Source: Thunnus maccoyii
Lineage: Eukaryota > Chordata > Actinopteri > Scombriformes > Scombridae
DNA length: 64,000 nucleotides
Direction of reading: 5' to 3'
Assembly (NCBI RefSeq): GCF_910596095.1
Contig: NC_056548.1
Coordinates: forward strand, 11,247,151 to 11,311,150
The notes beneath the pieces are model-generated. The model was not told the origin of the DNA and made no database searches. It worked only from the letters and a program-made list of their open reading frames with translations. Shown piece by piece: positions 1 through 16,118 of this stretch. The position numbers and the translations under genes are program-made. How positions within the stretch are numbered: the first letter of the stretch is position 1; the number at the start of each line of letters is the position of its first letter.

Positions 1-427
1 TTGGCCAGGACCTAATGCTAACTCTGTGAGTCAGAAATCCTCCACATGTACACACGATCACATGTATAGATGGCAGGCAAAACAGGAGGAACATCCTTCA
101 TTATCATGAAGTCCAGTATAATAGACCTTCAAAAACAAGCTTATGTGCAGAATATGATGATGATCAATTTTGCTTTAGCAACTGTTAGTAAGGTTTTCAT
201 TTTACTCTGTAGTTTGTAGTGCTAGTACACAACTACTCCTGTCAGTGTTGTGACTGGTGTATGTGACCACTGCTCCCTTTTCTCTTTTTTTTTTTGCTTG
301 ACAAAACTACAAACTATGGCTTAAAAATAACCATAAAGTCAAAACATGTCCCCGACAGTCTCAGCTAAATAAAGTGGACATTTTTAAGTTTCACAAAAGT
401 GGAAAATACTGTATTGGACTTTATTAG

Positions 428-665
428 AACCAGAATCAGAATCATCTTTAATGGTCAAGTATGTATACACATACAAGGAATTCGACTCTGGTTTAGTGGC
501 TCTCAATGTTCTTACACAGAATGACAACACAACAATCTTCAGGAATATACACAAGGAATGACTGTATATAGGTGAAACTGTTTCTGTGAACTGTAAACAA
601 GATATAAATAGTGCAAAGAAGTGAAGAGTACAAGTGCTGAGATATTAGATGGTAAAAGAGAACAG
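428..665. repeat. Teleost interspersed repeat in an ssbp4 intron
   Basis: The block begins ACCAGAATCAGAATCATC and continues with a CAAGTATGTATACACATACA segment and a GACTCTGGTTT segment. I recognise this string as a high-copy dispersed repeat of spiny-rayed fish genomes. It probably derives from a non-LTR element tail, but I cannot place its class with certainty. It lies within the intron before the first visible ssbp4 exon and has no coding content. Confidence 0.5.
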
Positions 666-782
666 CGTTGCTTTATATACGTATAGTCGGTGGTTATGTA
701 CAGTATTAGATTGTAAGTGTTCTTATTTTGTCTCTCCTCTAACCATCAGATCTGATTATCTGTTCCCTCTTTCTCTCCTCAG

Positions 783-3700
783 ATAGCCTACTCTTCCTCA
801 TCTCCAGGAAACTATGTGGTGAGTTCAAATCTATCAAAAGCAGCGCAGCTCTCCCAGATGGAAGTTATCAATTTATTGTACTGATGTAACTTATTCATGT
901 TTTAATGAGTGTAATTTTAACCTCTATCACCGATTGTTCCCCAGGGTCCTCCAGGCGGAGGAGGTCCACCGGGAACTCCCATCATGCCCAGCCCAGGTGG
1001 TGCGTCACCTAACTATGTCCCCAACACTAACACTAATATAAATGTCTTCTCCATACTCCCTCACTGACCAAGCATAAATGTGTCCCCTCATCAGCCAAGC
1101 ACTATTAGTTTTAGTGTTCCCATTTGTCTACTTTTTATTCAGTTGGTGTATTTTTATTATTTTAGTATTTGATTTATTGTTTGGTTAGATCTTTATTAGC
1201 GTTTCACACAGCTTTGACATCATCTAGTATCATGTAACTAATGTTTTTGTTTTCGTTTTTCCCTTAAGATTCAACTAACTCCAGTGAAAACATCTATACA
1301 ATGATGAATCCTATCGGGCCGGGAGGCAACAGACCCAACGTGAGTCTCACACACTATCTGGGCTCAATTGTTATTTTTGGGTTTATTTGTCTTTTAACAG
1401 GAAAACCCCCTAATGGTATTTTAAATTTTTAACTTTCTGAACTTGTAACCATTTCAGACACTGCAGATTGATTCAGGGTTATAGTTATGGATGATGTTGT
1501 AATGATTAAAATTACACAACCTTTCCCACAAAAATTAATCCAGCTCAAATAGAGCTTATAACCACATCAGTGGGCACCAGTACAATTCAGCATTAGAGAA
1601 CAATAATTCTAACACACTGAGCTTAATAAGAATCGACTGGAAGAATAAATTAAATAATCTCTGCCTCACCTCGGGCTGAAGAGGTCACAGTTATATGAAG
1701 ATGGAAAAATAATATTTGCAATGCTTGTTCTACATCATTTTGCCAGTTCCCTATGGGACCTGGGCCTGATGGGCCAATGGGAGCAATGGGAGCCATGGAG
1801 CCACACCACATGAACGGATCACTAGGTTGGTTTTCAGCACAGTGTGTCTGGACAAATCACTGATGGAATTGAGTTGTGGGTAAATTTACCTTTTAAAAAA
1901 ACAATTGAACTATAGTATTTCTCTCTTTCTGCTTCCTCAGGGTCTGGGGATATGGATGGGTTGCCAAAGGTGAATAAAAATCTAATTCTCTCTCTCTAAA
2001 CTTCTCTCATTTGCTGAGTATTCATAAAACTCAGAATCTTTTGCTTTCTGCACTTTAAAGAAGCAGTCTAATCAGTTTTTTTTTTTTCTCCTGCGCTCTC
2101 CCCCTCCAGAGTTCCCCTAATAATATGGGGGGCATGAACAACCCTCCTGGAACGCCGAGAGATGACGGCGAAATGGGCGGGAACTTCTTGAACCCATTCC
2201 AAAGCGAAAGTGTAAGTAGAGCGAGTGAATGACATCTCACGACCCTTAACAGTTATCCTTGACGTCCTGACATACCAGTGGAAGAATGCAAGCAGAGTTT
2301 TGATAAAGTTTGTGTCTTGCCCCTGTTTTATTTTTTTGTTTTTTAGGTGTATTGATTAGTCACACACATCCTATTTTATGAGCGGAGAGGTTAGCACTCT
2401 TTGTAGGCCGTACATCCATCAGTCATTTGTTTTTGTTTTTTAGTAGTTAAATAGATGCTGAGGTGCAACTGCAGCAGTTTGGTGATTTTCAAAAGAGACC
2501 TGATCCATGATACACCACCAATTAAGGAGCAATTAACATTGAAGAAAAGAGTAGCAATACACGTCATGAAAGCGTGTCGAAACATGATGCTCCATGTGAT
2601 CAGAGCTGATAGCCGAGTCTGCTTCCACACACTCAAGTTGTAGACAATTTGACACACTCATCGGAAACCCGCGCCGATACAACAGGGACCCTAGCAGCAC
2701 CTGATTAGACTGAATATAATTTGGACCTGACCCAACTCAGGTCCTGGGTCAGATCTCGGTTAATAGGGCTTTTGAGGACCTCTAGTTGTAAGTAACACAG
2801 AGTCTTTTAAACTCTACTATTTGGGACACAACACTAAAAATTTTGAATTGCAAAACACACCACGCTCACAGAACTTCCTGGAGCACACAACAGCATGTTT
2901 ATTGTTTAAAAGGAATAAAAACAGGGCTGTTAAGAGTATCCCAGTGGACTAACAGCATATGTTCTGCTTGCATTGTAGCCGCTTACTAATCACTTAGAAA
3001 TTCATTCTATACCCTCTGTATCAGTGATGTGATTCTTTTGATAAATACGAATAACTTAACTGTTTATTTAATGCATAAACCAATAGATGTAAGGACAAAT
3101 GGAGAATTTTAAAGGTCTAGTCTGTTGGTGCACAGCAGGTGGGGGGGTGGCGGGGAGGGGGGGGGTACTGCTCCTTGCATTGTGTAATATTGTGATGGTG
3201 TCTTACCCTCAGCCTGGAGAGCCACGGGGTGCACAGGCTGGAATTATAGTCGAGCCGTAATACTCTGACTCAACCGATCAGCAGCAGGGCTGGGTATTGT
3301 TAGACATGTTTCAATATTAGTGCCGATCGGAGCCGATACTTTTGAGTTGCGGTATCAAGACCAAAGTGTTACTTTTTCAATATCTTATTCTGAGGAGCAC
3401 ATGTATGTTTGCAAATTAAGTCATGTTTTTTTAAGTAAACATAAGCAGCCGCACAAGATCTTTACCTTTTTAAAAAGTGGCAAAATTGATTTACATAGGG
3501 TTGCAATGATTAGTCAATTAATCGATTTTAGATGATTGATGCAAAAATATGTGCTGGTTGCAGCTTCTCAAATGTGAGGATTTCAAGCTTTTGAAGCTGA
3601 ACAGAACATCTTCAGATACAGTAGTATAGTAGTTTAGAAACTGGCATTTTTCACTATTGTCTGAAATTTTATAGACAAAGCAATTAAGCGAGAAAAAATC

Positions 3701-4078
3701 TGCAGATTAGACAATAATAAAAATCATTGTTAGTTGCACCCCTAGATTTAAGTAAACCATGAAAGACTAAATCTGATAATGCAGTGCCAACTTTTAATAC
3801 TTATTTTGATAGTCATCGTATTTCTGCTCGTACCAAAAAAGTAATGAGCTTCAATACCCAGCCTTTATCATCAGATATGATTGATTTATTATGGAATTGA
3901 TTACTTGAGTCTGATGTATTCGACCCACTCTGTGCCTCCTCTAGCTTTTCAGGGCTGGGTCTGAGCGCCCTCTGGTGTTTAAATGTCGTCAAGTTTACAT
4001 ATCCACTCATCTGTGCCCTCCTCCCCCTTCCCCTCTCTCTCTTTTCAGTATTCACCCAACATGACGATGAGTGTGTGA
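783..4078 (+). CDS. ssbp4: Single-stranded DNA-binding protein 4-like, C-terminal half (5' exons lie outside the window)
   Basis: Seven coding exons are visible: 783-818, 945-996, 1269-1339, 1747-1825, 1941-1969, 2110-2211 and 4049-4078 (stop TGA). They have AG/GT borders and sum to 133 in-frame codons. The protein is rich in Pro, Gly and Met, includes [17 protein letters not shown] and [13 protein letters not shown], and ends in YSPNMTMSV, the signature tail of the SSBP2/3/4 family. Family knowledge: these nuclear proteins bind LDB1 through an N-terminal LUFS/LisH domain, which is not in this window, and stabilise LDB1-LIM-homeodomain transcription complexes; the Pro-rich half shown here is the activation part. 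The choice of ssbp4 over ssbp2/3 rests mainly on the neighbour ell, since human SSBP4 and ELL lie close together on 19p13. The sequence alone also resembles SSBP2. Exon 1941-1969 is only 29 nt, and the last exon adds ten codons including the stop after a 1.8 kb intron. Confidence 0.9.
3287..3863. mobile_element. Non-autonomous DNA transposon (MITE), with a second MITE nested inside
   Basis: The left end GGGCTGGGTATTG (3287-3299) is matched by the inverted right end CAATACCCAGCC (3852-3863). These termini are typical of a common fish MITE carrying CGATACC-like subterminal repeats. The inner block 3505-3745 starts AGGGTTGCAATGATTAGTC and ends AATCATTGTTAGTTGCACCCC, which is a different hAT-like family (see 20365 and 35880). 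One element has therefore inserted into another. Both sit in the last intron of ssbp4 and show no coding capacity. Confidence 0.6.
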
Positions 4079-7000
4079 TTTTATTTTATTCCTTTTTTTT
4101 GTATTTTTGTTTATTTTTTCCCCCCTATTTTTGTACCCCTGCACCTGATTTATTTTTCTTCAATCCTTTACCTCGGATTGGACCACCTCCCCTCCTCACA
4201 CACACACAAACACACACCCTCTGCCCCCCCCTCCCCCCCTTCCCCCCCATCTGGGATCCGCCCCCCAACTTCCCCTTCCCCTCCTTTTTCCCCCCTTCTC
4301 ACTCGGGAACTGTACGGCCACACAGCCCTCTGGGACGGCCCTTGAGCATGCTGGGACTCTAATTAAGACGGGCCCTCCTGGAGCATGCAAGATGGCCACC
4401 AGTCTGAACAGGAAGCAGTCACAGAGCAACAGGAAGAACCTCTTCTCTGACTCCGGCCCCGGCCTCCCTGGCTTCCTGTCAGGGTCTAGACAATGAGCAA
4501 GGGAAGGAGGACAAATAGAGAGAAAGAAGGAGAGAGGAGACTGGATAACTCAGCCCTCCCCTGAGGACACGATGTGTTGGGTCTCTTAGCAGCTGCCTGG
4601 AAGCTTCTCAACCACAATTTTGGACTTTTTAAATTTTTATTGTTGTTTTTTTGTTTGTTTTTTGTTGTTTTTTTTTGTTGCTGTTCCCAACGGATTCAGT
4701 GGAGGGTCGGATGAAATGACCCCTTTGCCCCCTGACATTGTTCTCTCTGTGTGTACATTTTTAACAGAGGTGTTGTGATGATCAATGAACTTTTTTTTTT
4801 CCTTTTTTTTGTGTATGTATTGTATCATTGCTATTTTTATTATTGTATTATTGTTATTAATGATATTGGTATGGTCATTTTAAGATTAGGTTCTAATTTC
4901 TGTTGTTTCTAAGGGCACATGACTTTAATGAAGACAGCATATGTGCACACAAATCAGAACTTATTTGCTGTGTAACAATTCACAAATATTCACACCTGGC
5001 TCTATGTGAGAACACCGCCCCCTGCAGGTAAGATTTTTATCCATCACGGTACTGATTGGCCCTTTTTTTTAAAATCTTTCTCAGAGGTTTCATTTAAAAG
5101 ATCTAAATTTTTAACTTCTTGCTCAATAACCCAGACCAGAAGAAGAAGCGACTCCTGTTTTAGTAGCTTCATGCGGTGAAATGCACAGCTCTATTTATTT
5201 ATGTACTTTTTAATTTGTCTTATGAATTATGGTTACTTTTTTTTTTTTTTTAAAGTGTTATCCCTGTTTTTTTGTTTTTTTTTGTTAACTGCAGAACTAG
5301 TAGCAACTGTGTAAATATGCAGATCCAGTCAGCAGCGTCTCCTTATCTCTGTCAGTACCGACATCATCAGACCCCCCCCACCCGACCCCCTCCCCCTCCC
5401 CCAAAGGTGCTGAAGTTCTCAAAACCGTTTTGACCCCCCACTCATGCTGCTTCCACTAATGCCGCCCACTTTGGTCACTGTTCACTCCAACGTGTACGTA
5501 GGCCGCGTTATCGTCTCTCTGCTGACCTGTAGTGAACACTTGGATTGTTTTTGTTTGCTTAACTCGCTGGTAAGTCCTCAACACACTGTGATGTACTGTA
5601 TGTCTGTGCTTTTATGGATTTGCTTTTTACACACCAGTCAGTTTAGCTCGCAGACTCTTTTTTTTTTTTTTTTTTTTTCCCCCTCATACATGCAGCGCTC
5701 CCTCTTTTTACGGTCGCTTCTTGCGAAAGGACTTTCTGATTCTCGGTGAAAGGGGACACTGATCAGATCATCGGCATCTTTATGTCGGAGCATAGCAGGT
5801 TCAGGAAGCGGCACGGCGTTGCTCTGTTGACTGTAACGAGTGGCCTCCCTCCCTTTGCTCATCTTGGAGAAAAGACCTTGTCCGTCCTTTTCCCTTTTCT
5901 CACCTTTCCAACGGGCCAGCATCGACACACAGACACAGTCCGCCACACAGCATCCCTCTCTGATTTTTTTGTACAACTCTCCATCTTTTGATTTCAATTT
6001 TTTTGTAAATACTGTAAAATGCATTTTGATATCATTGACATGTTTTGATATTTCAAATCACAACTTAACAGTTGATCAGAAATGTGCTGATTTGGGCAAC
6101 TGTGTGTATTTGTTCAGAGATGGTGTGTCTTTACTCAGAAATAATATGAGTGATGAGAAACAGAAACTGGAGCTGCTATAGACTATATGCTATTTCACCT
6201 CATCACAGGCAAACCTGGGGCTTTACTGTGCATCAGAGCTGTAGCGTCAAGGGGTCCAGCAGGACGAGGGAGGACAATTTTTGTAGTTGAGTGTGTGTGT
6301 GTGTGAACGCCTTTAGCCAACTCACTGTCACACACATTTTCTTGAAAAAGTCTTTAAATTAAACATAATTCTTATCCAAAAGCCTCCCTCCTCTGCCTCT
6401 GTTCTTGGAAAATGTTGAAGTGAGGTAGTTAAAAAAAAAAAAAAAAAAAAAGATAAACAGGCATATTTTTCACCATTTTGACAGTGAATTTGCAGCAAAA
6501 GAGGCCTGTTTTTCATACTTTTCAACTTGTGTGTCTGCCGCCGTCACACTGCATTTCAGCTTCTACCCTCTCAACACAACTGATCACTGAAAACCGAAAG
6601 CAGGGCACACAGGACACTGGCTCTCAATCCAAACCACCAGGGACCAGAGTACAGACTTTACTATGAAGGATTTTTTTAAATCTATTTAAAATGGGGTGGG
6701 AGAAATGTTTGGGAAAGTAAAGAGAAAAAAAAATACGGACAGATTTGTTCTTATTGCTGAGAGGAGGTAGAGAGGCGTTTCCTCCCCTGTACTTTGAAAT
6801 ACTGTTGTATAAAAATGCAGTCGAACTTCTCTCTATCTTTCTGTCCTGTAAGTAAAGCCGTCACAACGTTGATCATTTCTGTATTTCTATTGTGCTGATG
6901 TATAATACTGTAACATTCAGGGGTAGGGAGGGTTAAGAGAGGAATGTGGGGGGGAGTAAAGATTTTTCTGTTCAGTTCCTCATTTTTCCTCTTGATGACA

Positions 7001-7310
7001 AAGCAGTATTGAATATGAGGCAGTCTGTCCTTGGGGAGTTGCTTTGTATCTCATGTTAGGGTAGTTTCAGATCCTAAATGTCTCGTGTAGTAAAATAAGA
7101 GGTTCCTTCTTCGTATGTTTCTTTATATTGTAAAGTTTCTTTAGACAAAAAAATGTTGCTTATTGGAAAAAAAGGTGGGAAAACTGCATTGATAATAAAT
7201 GTAATTTTTTTTTTTGTTTGTTTTTAATTTTCATCAAGTTGTCAGTCGTTTTTGCCTGTGTCCCCCTTGTTGTAGATACATATTAAAAACAAATAAAATG
7301 ACTTCACTCC
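4079..7310 (+). other. Probable ssbp4 3'UTR
   Basis: No exon-like reading frame is visible for about 3.2 kb after the ssbp4 stop. The stretch has a C/T-rich start (4080-4300), many T runs including 5659-5678, an A run at 6431-6450, and AATAAA at 7292-7297 followed by T-rich sequence. Long 3'UTRs with several A/T runs are usual for SSBP genes. The real cleavage site is inferred; other ATTAAA or AATAAA-like sites upstream, such as AATAAA near 7195, could also be used. Confidence 0.5.
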
Positions 7311-7989
7311 TTTTGCCATGAACATGAGCTTCTTCCTCTGGATTTATAGGCTGATGATTTGCCTCCACAAAGTTTTAGCTCCAGTTATTCTGTTATCTTG
7401 GTTTTGCTGCTGTTGTGAAGATAATAATATAGATTAAACATTTAATTTCCACAATGCCGCCAATGTATAGTGTTTAGAATACTGATTCCCTGGAATTAAT
7501 TTCTCAGTGTATCTAGAATGTAGATTAAACCCGACAAGATGATTAACAAGCTACACAAAATTATGTTTTGTTTTGTTATGTTTTTTTTTGTTTTGTTTTT
7601 TCAGGATTTTCTGAAATATTAGCTTTTTTTATGGTGACAACTGGTGAGTTTTACCATTTCAGGTTTCATATAAAACAAATGGAGGGAAAAAAAGTATAAA
7701 ATGAATCAACATGAAAACTACTTGGTTGAATGACTCACAGAAGAGAGGTCCTGAGTACTTCTGATGCTCTTTTTTGTGCTGTTATATAAGGACAGGTGTT
7801 TCTGTCAAATTATGGGGGAAAAATCAGCATATAGATAATTTACTGTGTAAAAGTAGTACTATAACATTCAAAATACCTTAAAGTAAATGAACCTGTAAAA
7901 GTTCCCCCCCTAATTTGTACAAGTTTTACAAAAGAAGTGGGGGTAAAGGAAGGTTAGAAAATGTTTTCACAAACTGATTGAAAAGGTTA

Positions 7990-8285
7990 GATTATAGGGT
8001 TTCAACTAATTCTCTTTGTTATCAATTATTCTATGATTCCTCAGAAAATAGCAAAAGATGCTCATCACAAGTTCAGAGAGCCCAAGTTAACATATTTCAA
8101 TTTCTTTTGTTCCACCAACAGTCAAAAAACCTCAAAGATATTCAGTTTACTATTGTCAAAGACTATAACCTGCAAATATTAACATTTGAGAGCCTGGAAT
8201 CAGTGGATTTTTTGTGTATTTTTGCTTTAATAAAAAGTTTTTCAGTTATCAAAATCGACTAATTGGTTTGTTGACTGACCAGTTC
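7990..8285. mobile_element. Degenerate hAT-like MITE copy
   Basis: The block starts AGGGTTTCAACTAATTCTC and ends TTATCAAAATCGACTAATT, with an internal AAGACTATAACCTGC. It resembles the better-preserved copy at 20365-20642. It lies in the short spacer between the convergent 3' ends of ssbp4 and the ANKRD34-like gene. Confidence 0.4.
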
Positions 8286-8373
8286 AGGTCTAGTCATGAT
8301 CCTGGTGGCAGTTACAGTGATGCAAACATGGTGAAAATGTAAGTGTATTTCTTACCTTTTTATAATTTTTATT

Positions 8374-8379
8374 TTTATT
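8374..8379 (-). terminator. Candidate polyadenylation signal of the ANKRD34-like gene
   Basis: TTTATT on the plus strand reads AATAAA on the minus strand, about 175 nt downstream of the ANKRD34-like stop codon. It would give a short 3'UTR. Other A/T-rich sites lie nearby, so the choice is tentative. Confidence 0.35.
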
Positions 8380-8553
8380 TTACTGTGTTGTATTGTGTGC
8401 ACTTTGGTTACAAAACAAGCAACTTTTGTAAAAATTGTTTACACAGATATAATCTTGAGGCCTTGCGAATATTCAGGGTGCAGCTTGAACTTTCTGCTTT
8501 CTTAAAGAACATTTGAGGGATGACGGTGCTTCCAACAGGAGGAAATCTCTGTC

Positions 8554-12183
<3,630 letters not shown>

Positions 12184-15100
12184 CTGGAGAAAGGACAAAG
12201 CAAAGTCACAAACATCCACGATATTATAATATCACAATATTCTACTGTCAACAGCCAAACACTAGTCTGCCCTGAACAGCTTGAACATGTTACCTGACAA
12301 CACATATAGTCTGAAAGGAAATTATAACAATGATTTTCTGACAATATTATCCTGATATAGCAAGTGAAAGTTTGTGTCAAGAGGAAATTAAGATTAAATG
12401 GTTAATATCTGTCTGTTTTCTTGTTCAAACTTTCAAAAAAATGTTTATTACAACAAAAAAGAAGACAAAACTGGACACAGATACCATCTATTGTCACTAT
12501 TGTCCAGATTTAGAGGTTGCTAATGTCATTGGAAATTCTTTAAAGGTGGACATGGACATGACATACAGCATGGACAGATACACATGCACAGTAAAGATTA
12601 AACTCACCTTAACTTTGCAGTGGTTGTTTATCTGTTCCTTTTCTATAAAAACCGAGCCATCTTGAGTTTATTCAGATCCATTGTAAAGGAAAATCAATCC
12701 ATTCTTCCATTATTTTTTATCATATCTTTTAAAAGGTTTACCTTGGCTTTTGGATGAAGCATTGGCATGTTGCTGGCTGACAACAAACTACAGAACATCA
12801 AGTGATACTAACTTTCATCTACTGCCTCTGTCTGTAACTCCTCTGTCCTCATCTGGCCCCTCCATATACTACCTGCTGGGTTGAGGGGAGGTTCAGGCCA
12901 CGGTAAGTGTTCAAAGTTATAAACGGTTTTGAGCCCAAAATGTCACCTGTTGCACACACTGCACTACAAAGACCCGAAGAGCCTTTGATATGAGTCAGCT
13001 TTGAACAGCCCTCATCTACGTGTGGCCACCATCTGCGTTCAAACACTGGCAGAGAGGCAGATGAGACACACACTGAAATTCAGACACACACTCATAAAAA
13101 CACACTGCAGCTCATATGTTCCTGTAAATTTGTGATGCAGTTGTTCTCCCTTTTGTTTTTGTTTGTTTTCATGTCAAAGCACTCAGCACACAATTCTGTT
13201 AAATGAATCCATTTGACTTGAATGATTCAAATAGCAGAATGGGAGGGAGGGAGAGAGACTGGCCAGGAAAACACTTTAGCAATCCTCAAATACCAGACGT
13301 GCAATTAAGTCAAGCAGCAATTATTTGGAGCTAATAAAATTAGCAGTGAGCATATGCAACAAACAATCATATTGATCAAACTTTTCCTGCATCTTTAACT
13401 TGCAAACATACTGTGAATGGACATGAATCAATGGAAATGGATCCATAAGCTTCCATGTATGGTTTCCCAGTTGTTGTGCTTTGTAAATATGGTTTAAAAA
13501 GAAAAAAACAAAACAAAACTTTGACTTTATACAGAAAATATATTCAACAATGTCTTTAAAACATAAACCAGTAACCTACACTATGACTACATAGTAAGTA
13601 ATGTTTTACTTCCACTAAAGTAGTAGTTTTTTATAGCAGTACAATAACCCTAAACTATGTCCTCTTGAGTATGACTAATGTTAGTTATTACTACTGAATT
13701 TCTAACAATATTTAACCCAGGAGTCACACTTTGAAAAGCTTTTACAACATCAATATAAGACTGACACAGACACAGATAGGATCACTTCTCTGTCATAGCA
13801 ACATAAGGTGAGAAAAACAACCAATAGAGCCTTTCAAGCTAAATTCTGTTGTTATCCTCCACAGACAGACATCAACACCTACAAATATGCATGTAGGGCA
13901 CAATTAGACGTATATATATCCATAAATAATTAATGCAAACAAACAGCCACCGAAGTTTAAGAGCTACATTAAATGTTTCCAAAGATGGCATCCAAACCAC
14001 CAGCAAAAAGCGGAACAGAGTCAAATGAATCTGTACAAGGCTTAACTATGTCTGACCAGAGAGACTTGTCTCATTGCCAACCAACAGGGCTTCTCAAAAC
14101 CCTGTTCAAATTAGCCAAATTAAAAAAGAGATCGTGATTTAGGAAAATATCTCTGTACTATGACTATTAAAGGGCCGATGTTTAGCTGCTCAGCTACAAA
14201 CCATAATAGGCTTCTTTATTTTCCATTTTTGTAAGCAGACTATAAACTTACAGATTTTCTGATGCATTTTTACTACAGTTCCAGGCAGCTGTTTGGTATA
14301 AAAATTGATTAGTGGGTGTTTGAAACTTGCTCATGCTGTGAAATCCATCACAGTGTACATTAATGTTTAGTGGTCCTTTTTTTTTTTAGTGTTGCATTTT
14401 CACTGTGTGGTGGATGCAGTTTTCATTACCACACAATAATAATGCAGACTTGGCGTTCACTTTTATGAATTATATAACACAAGCAAGTGTCAAGAATGTG
14501 CTAATTCATCTTTATTTAGTAGAAATGAATAGAAGTTAACAGATGCCTGTGATTGTGAAATGTATCCGGTTTCTAAACCACAGAAACATGTTTGCAAAAT
14601 GGTCAGTTATGGCAGTATGTTTGTACGATGAGATGAACAATATGTTTAACCCTTTAATATGTCTGGTTGTATTGGGTCACTGAAGGCAATATGTTTTCAT
14701 GATTTAGAATTTCTTAGTTTCTTACTTCTCCACACATGTACATTGCACTGGTTTCAATATACAATAGATTAATATGTATATGAAAATGGTAAAATAAAAA
14801 TTAAAAAATATAAGAATGAAAAGGTACATGCAAATACTATTTCAGCCAATGCTACAAATCAATGAGCAGGACTGCTTTATGACAATATTACATTTACAGG
14901 ATTTTTTGCATCAATGTGATAAAATGTTTTTTAGTTTAGAAGTTGCTTGACGTCCTTCCTGTTCATACTGGCCATTAGAAGATCCCTTCATAATGCACAT
15001 GCACTTGCACATGTAAGTGATGGGGCCTCCTGCTGTGCAAAAATATATTTAAAAGTTTATCTGAAGCTAATATGAAGCTTCAGTCATCCAAAATCAGTCA

Positions 15101-15889
15101 AATCAAGTAGATATCTTTCAATGCTACAGTCTTTTTAGTGCCAAAGTTCCTCTTTTGTTACTATACTTCCACCACAGCTCAACAGGGAAACACAAAGAGG
15201 GAATTTATTGCTAAAAAGACTGTGAATGTGGCAGATATCCAATTGATATGACTAACTCAGACAGCTGAAGCCTCATATAAGCTTCAGATAAACTTTTAAA
15301 TGCATTTTTGCACAAAATAACTGTGTGGACACACTGTGGATTTTGGCCTCCATCTCTTACATTGAAAGCACATTTGAAGGGGATCTTTTAACAGCCAGTA
15401 TGAACAGGAGGAATGATTACAGCAAGGAAAACCTCTTTCAGTGTTCATATGAACACGTGATTGTTGTTTTAAGACAGGTTTGAAAAATTGTAAACCTATC
15501 CTTTAATGTGGATGTTAAAAACACAGTTTAGACCTTTGTGTTGCGATATAAAATGTAATTTAACTGAACAGTTATATATGAAAATTCCAAGCAAATTATA
15601 AAATAGACACCATTATTGTTTGAAGGCTGTATTGGCTCATTGCCTCAGTATTTATTTATTTTTATTCTGGCTACAGACCCACGAACCTAGATGAAAATAT
15701 TACTCAACCAGAGAAATCCACTTCAGCATTTTTTCCTTTTTCTTCTTCAGAAACAAAACCTCGAAATAACACCTGAAGAAGTGTGAATAACCTGCTCATT
15801 CACACTAACACGGCAGAAATTCCCTGTGAGTGAAAGAAAGGAAATTAGCATAGTGAGACTGAGTGGAGACATAAAAAAAGGACAAGTGG
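12184..15889. other. Intergenic spacer between the divergent ANKRD34-like and ell genes
   Basis: No gene was found here. It probably holds the promoter and non-coding first exon(s) of the ANKRD34-like gene, because the first coding exon is preceded by an acceptor AG. I could not place that upstream exon. The rest is A/T-rich, with a foldback element at about 14950-15416 listed separately. Confidence 0.5.
14950..15416. mobile_element. Foldback element or MITE with long inverted arms
   Basis: CCTGTTCATACTGGC at 14958-14972 is matched exactly by its reverse complement at 15394-15408. The match continues inward with gaps for roughly 130-150 nt per arm: GATCCCTTC against GGGGATCTTTT, GTGCAAAAATATATTTAAAAG against CTTTTAAATGCATTTTTGCAC, and TTTATCTGAAGC against GCTTCAGATAAA. 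The whole can fold into a long hairpin with a loop of about 140 nt. It has no coding capacity. This form is typical of non-autonomous DNA transposons in fish. Confidence 0.75.
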
Positions 15890-16118
15890 TTACGTAAGAC
15901 GTACGTAACGGTTTATTTATGTCTCCGAGCCAATAAAAACTGCTCAGCCGTCATGACGTAATGCTATCTACTCCAGAATAGCGCGCGGCGGTGGAGCAGC
16001 AGCAGCAACAGCAACAGCAACGGCAGCCTTTCTCCGGATCCTCTCGGCTAATGTTTGTTTATTTATATCGATTTTGTTTTGTCCAGAGTAAGCCTGGCAG
16101 GGTGAGATTTGCTGCGGG
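15890..16118 (+). promoter_or_regulatory. ell: ell promoter and 5'UTR with a bZIP/CRE-type site cluster
   Basis: Just upstream of the ell start are TTACGTAA (15890-15897), GTACGTAAC (15901-15909), a CCAAT box (15930-15934) and the CRE-like TGACGTAA (15954-15961). A G/C-rich stretch with GCGCGCGGCGG follows at about 15980. A run of CAG/CAA triplets lies at about 15996-16026 in the presumed 5'UTR. The spacing suits a CCAAT/CRE-driven, TATA-less promoter; the start site itself is inferred. Confidence 0.55.

Noticed and set aside
2391-2657. Overlapping frames on both strands in the last ssbp4 intron
   Set aside because: They lie in intronic DNA with no family resemblance and are short; most likely chance.
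5638-6024. 128-codon minus-strand frame in the ssbp4 3'UTR
   Set aside because: Low-complexity Lys/Glu end from the T run, with no recognised motif and no splice or promoter context.
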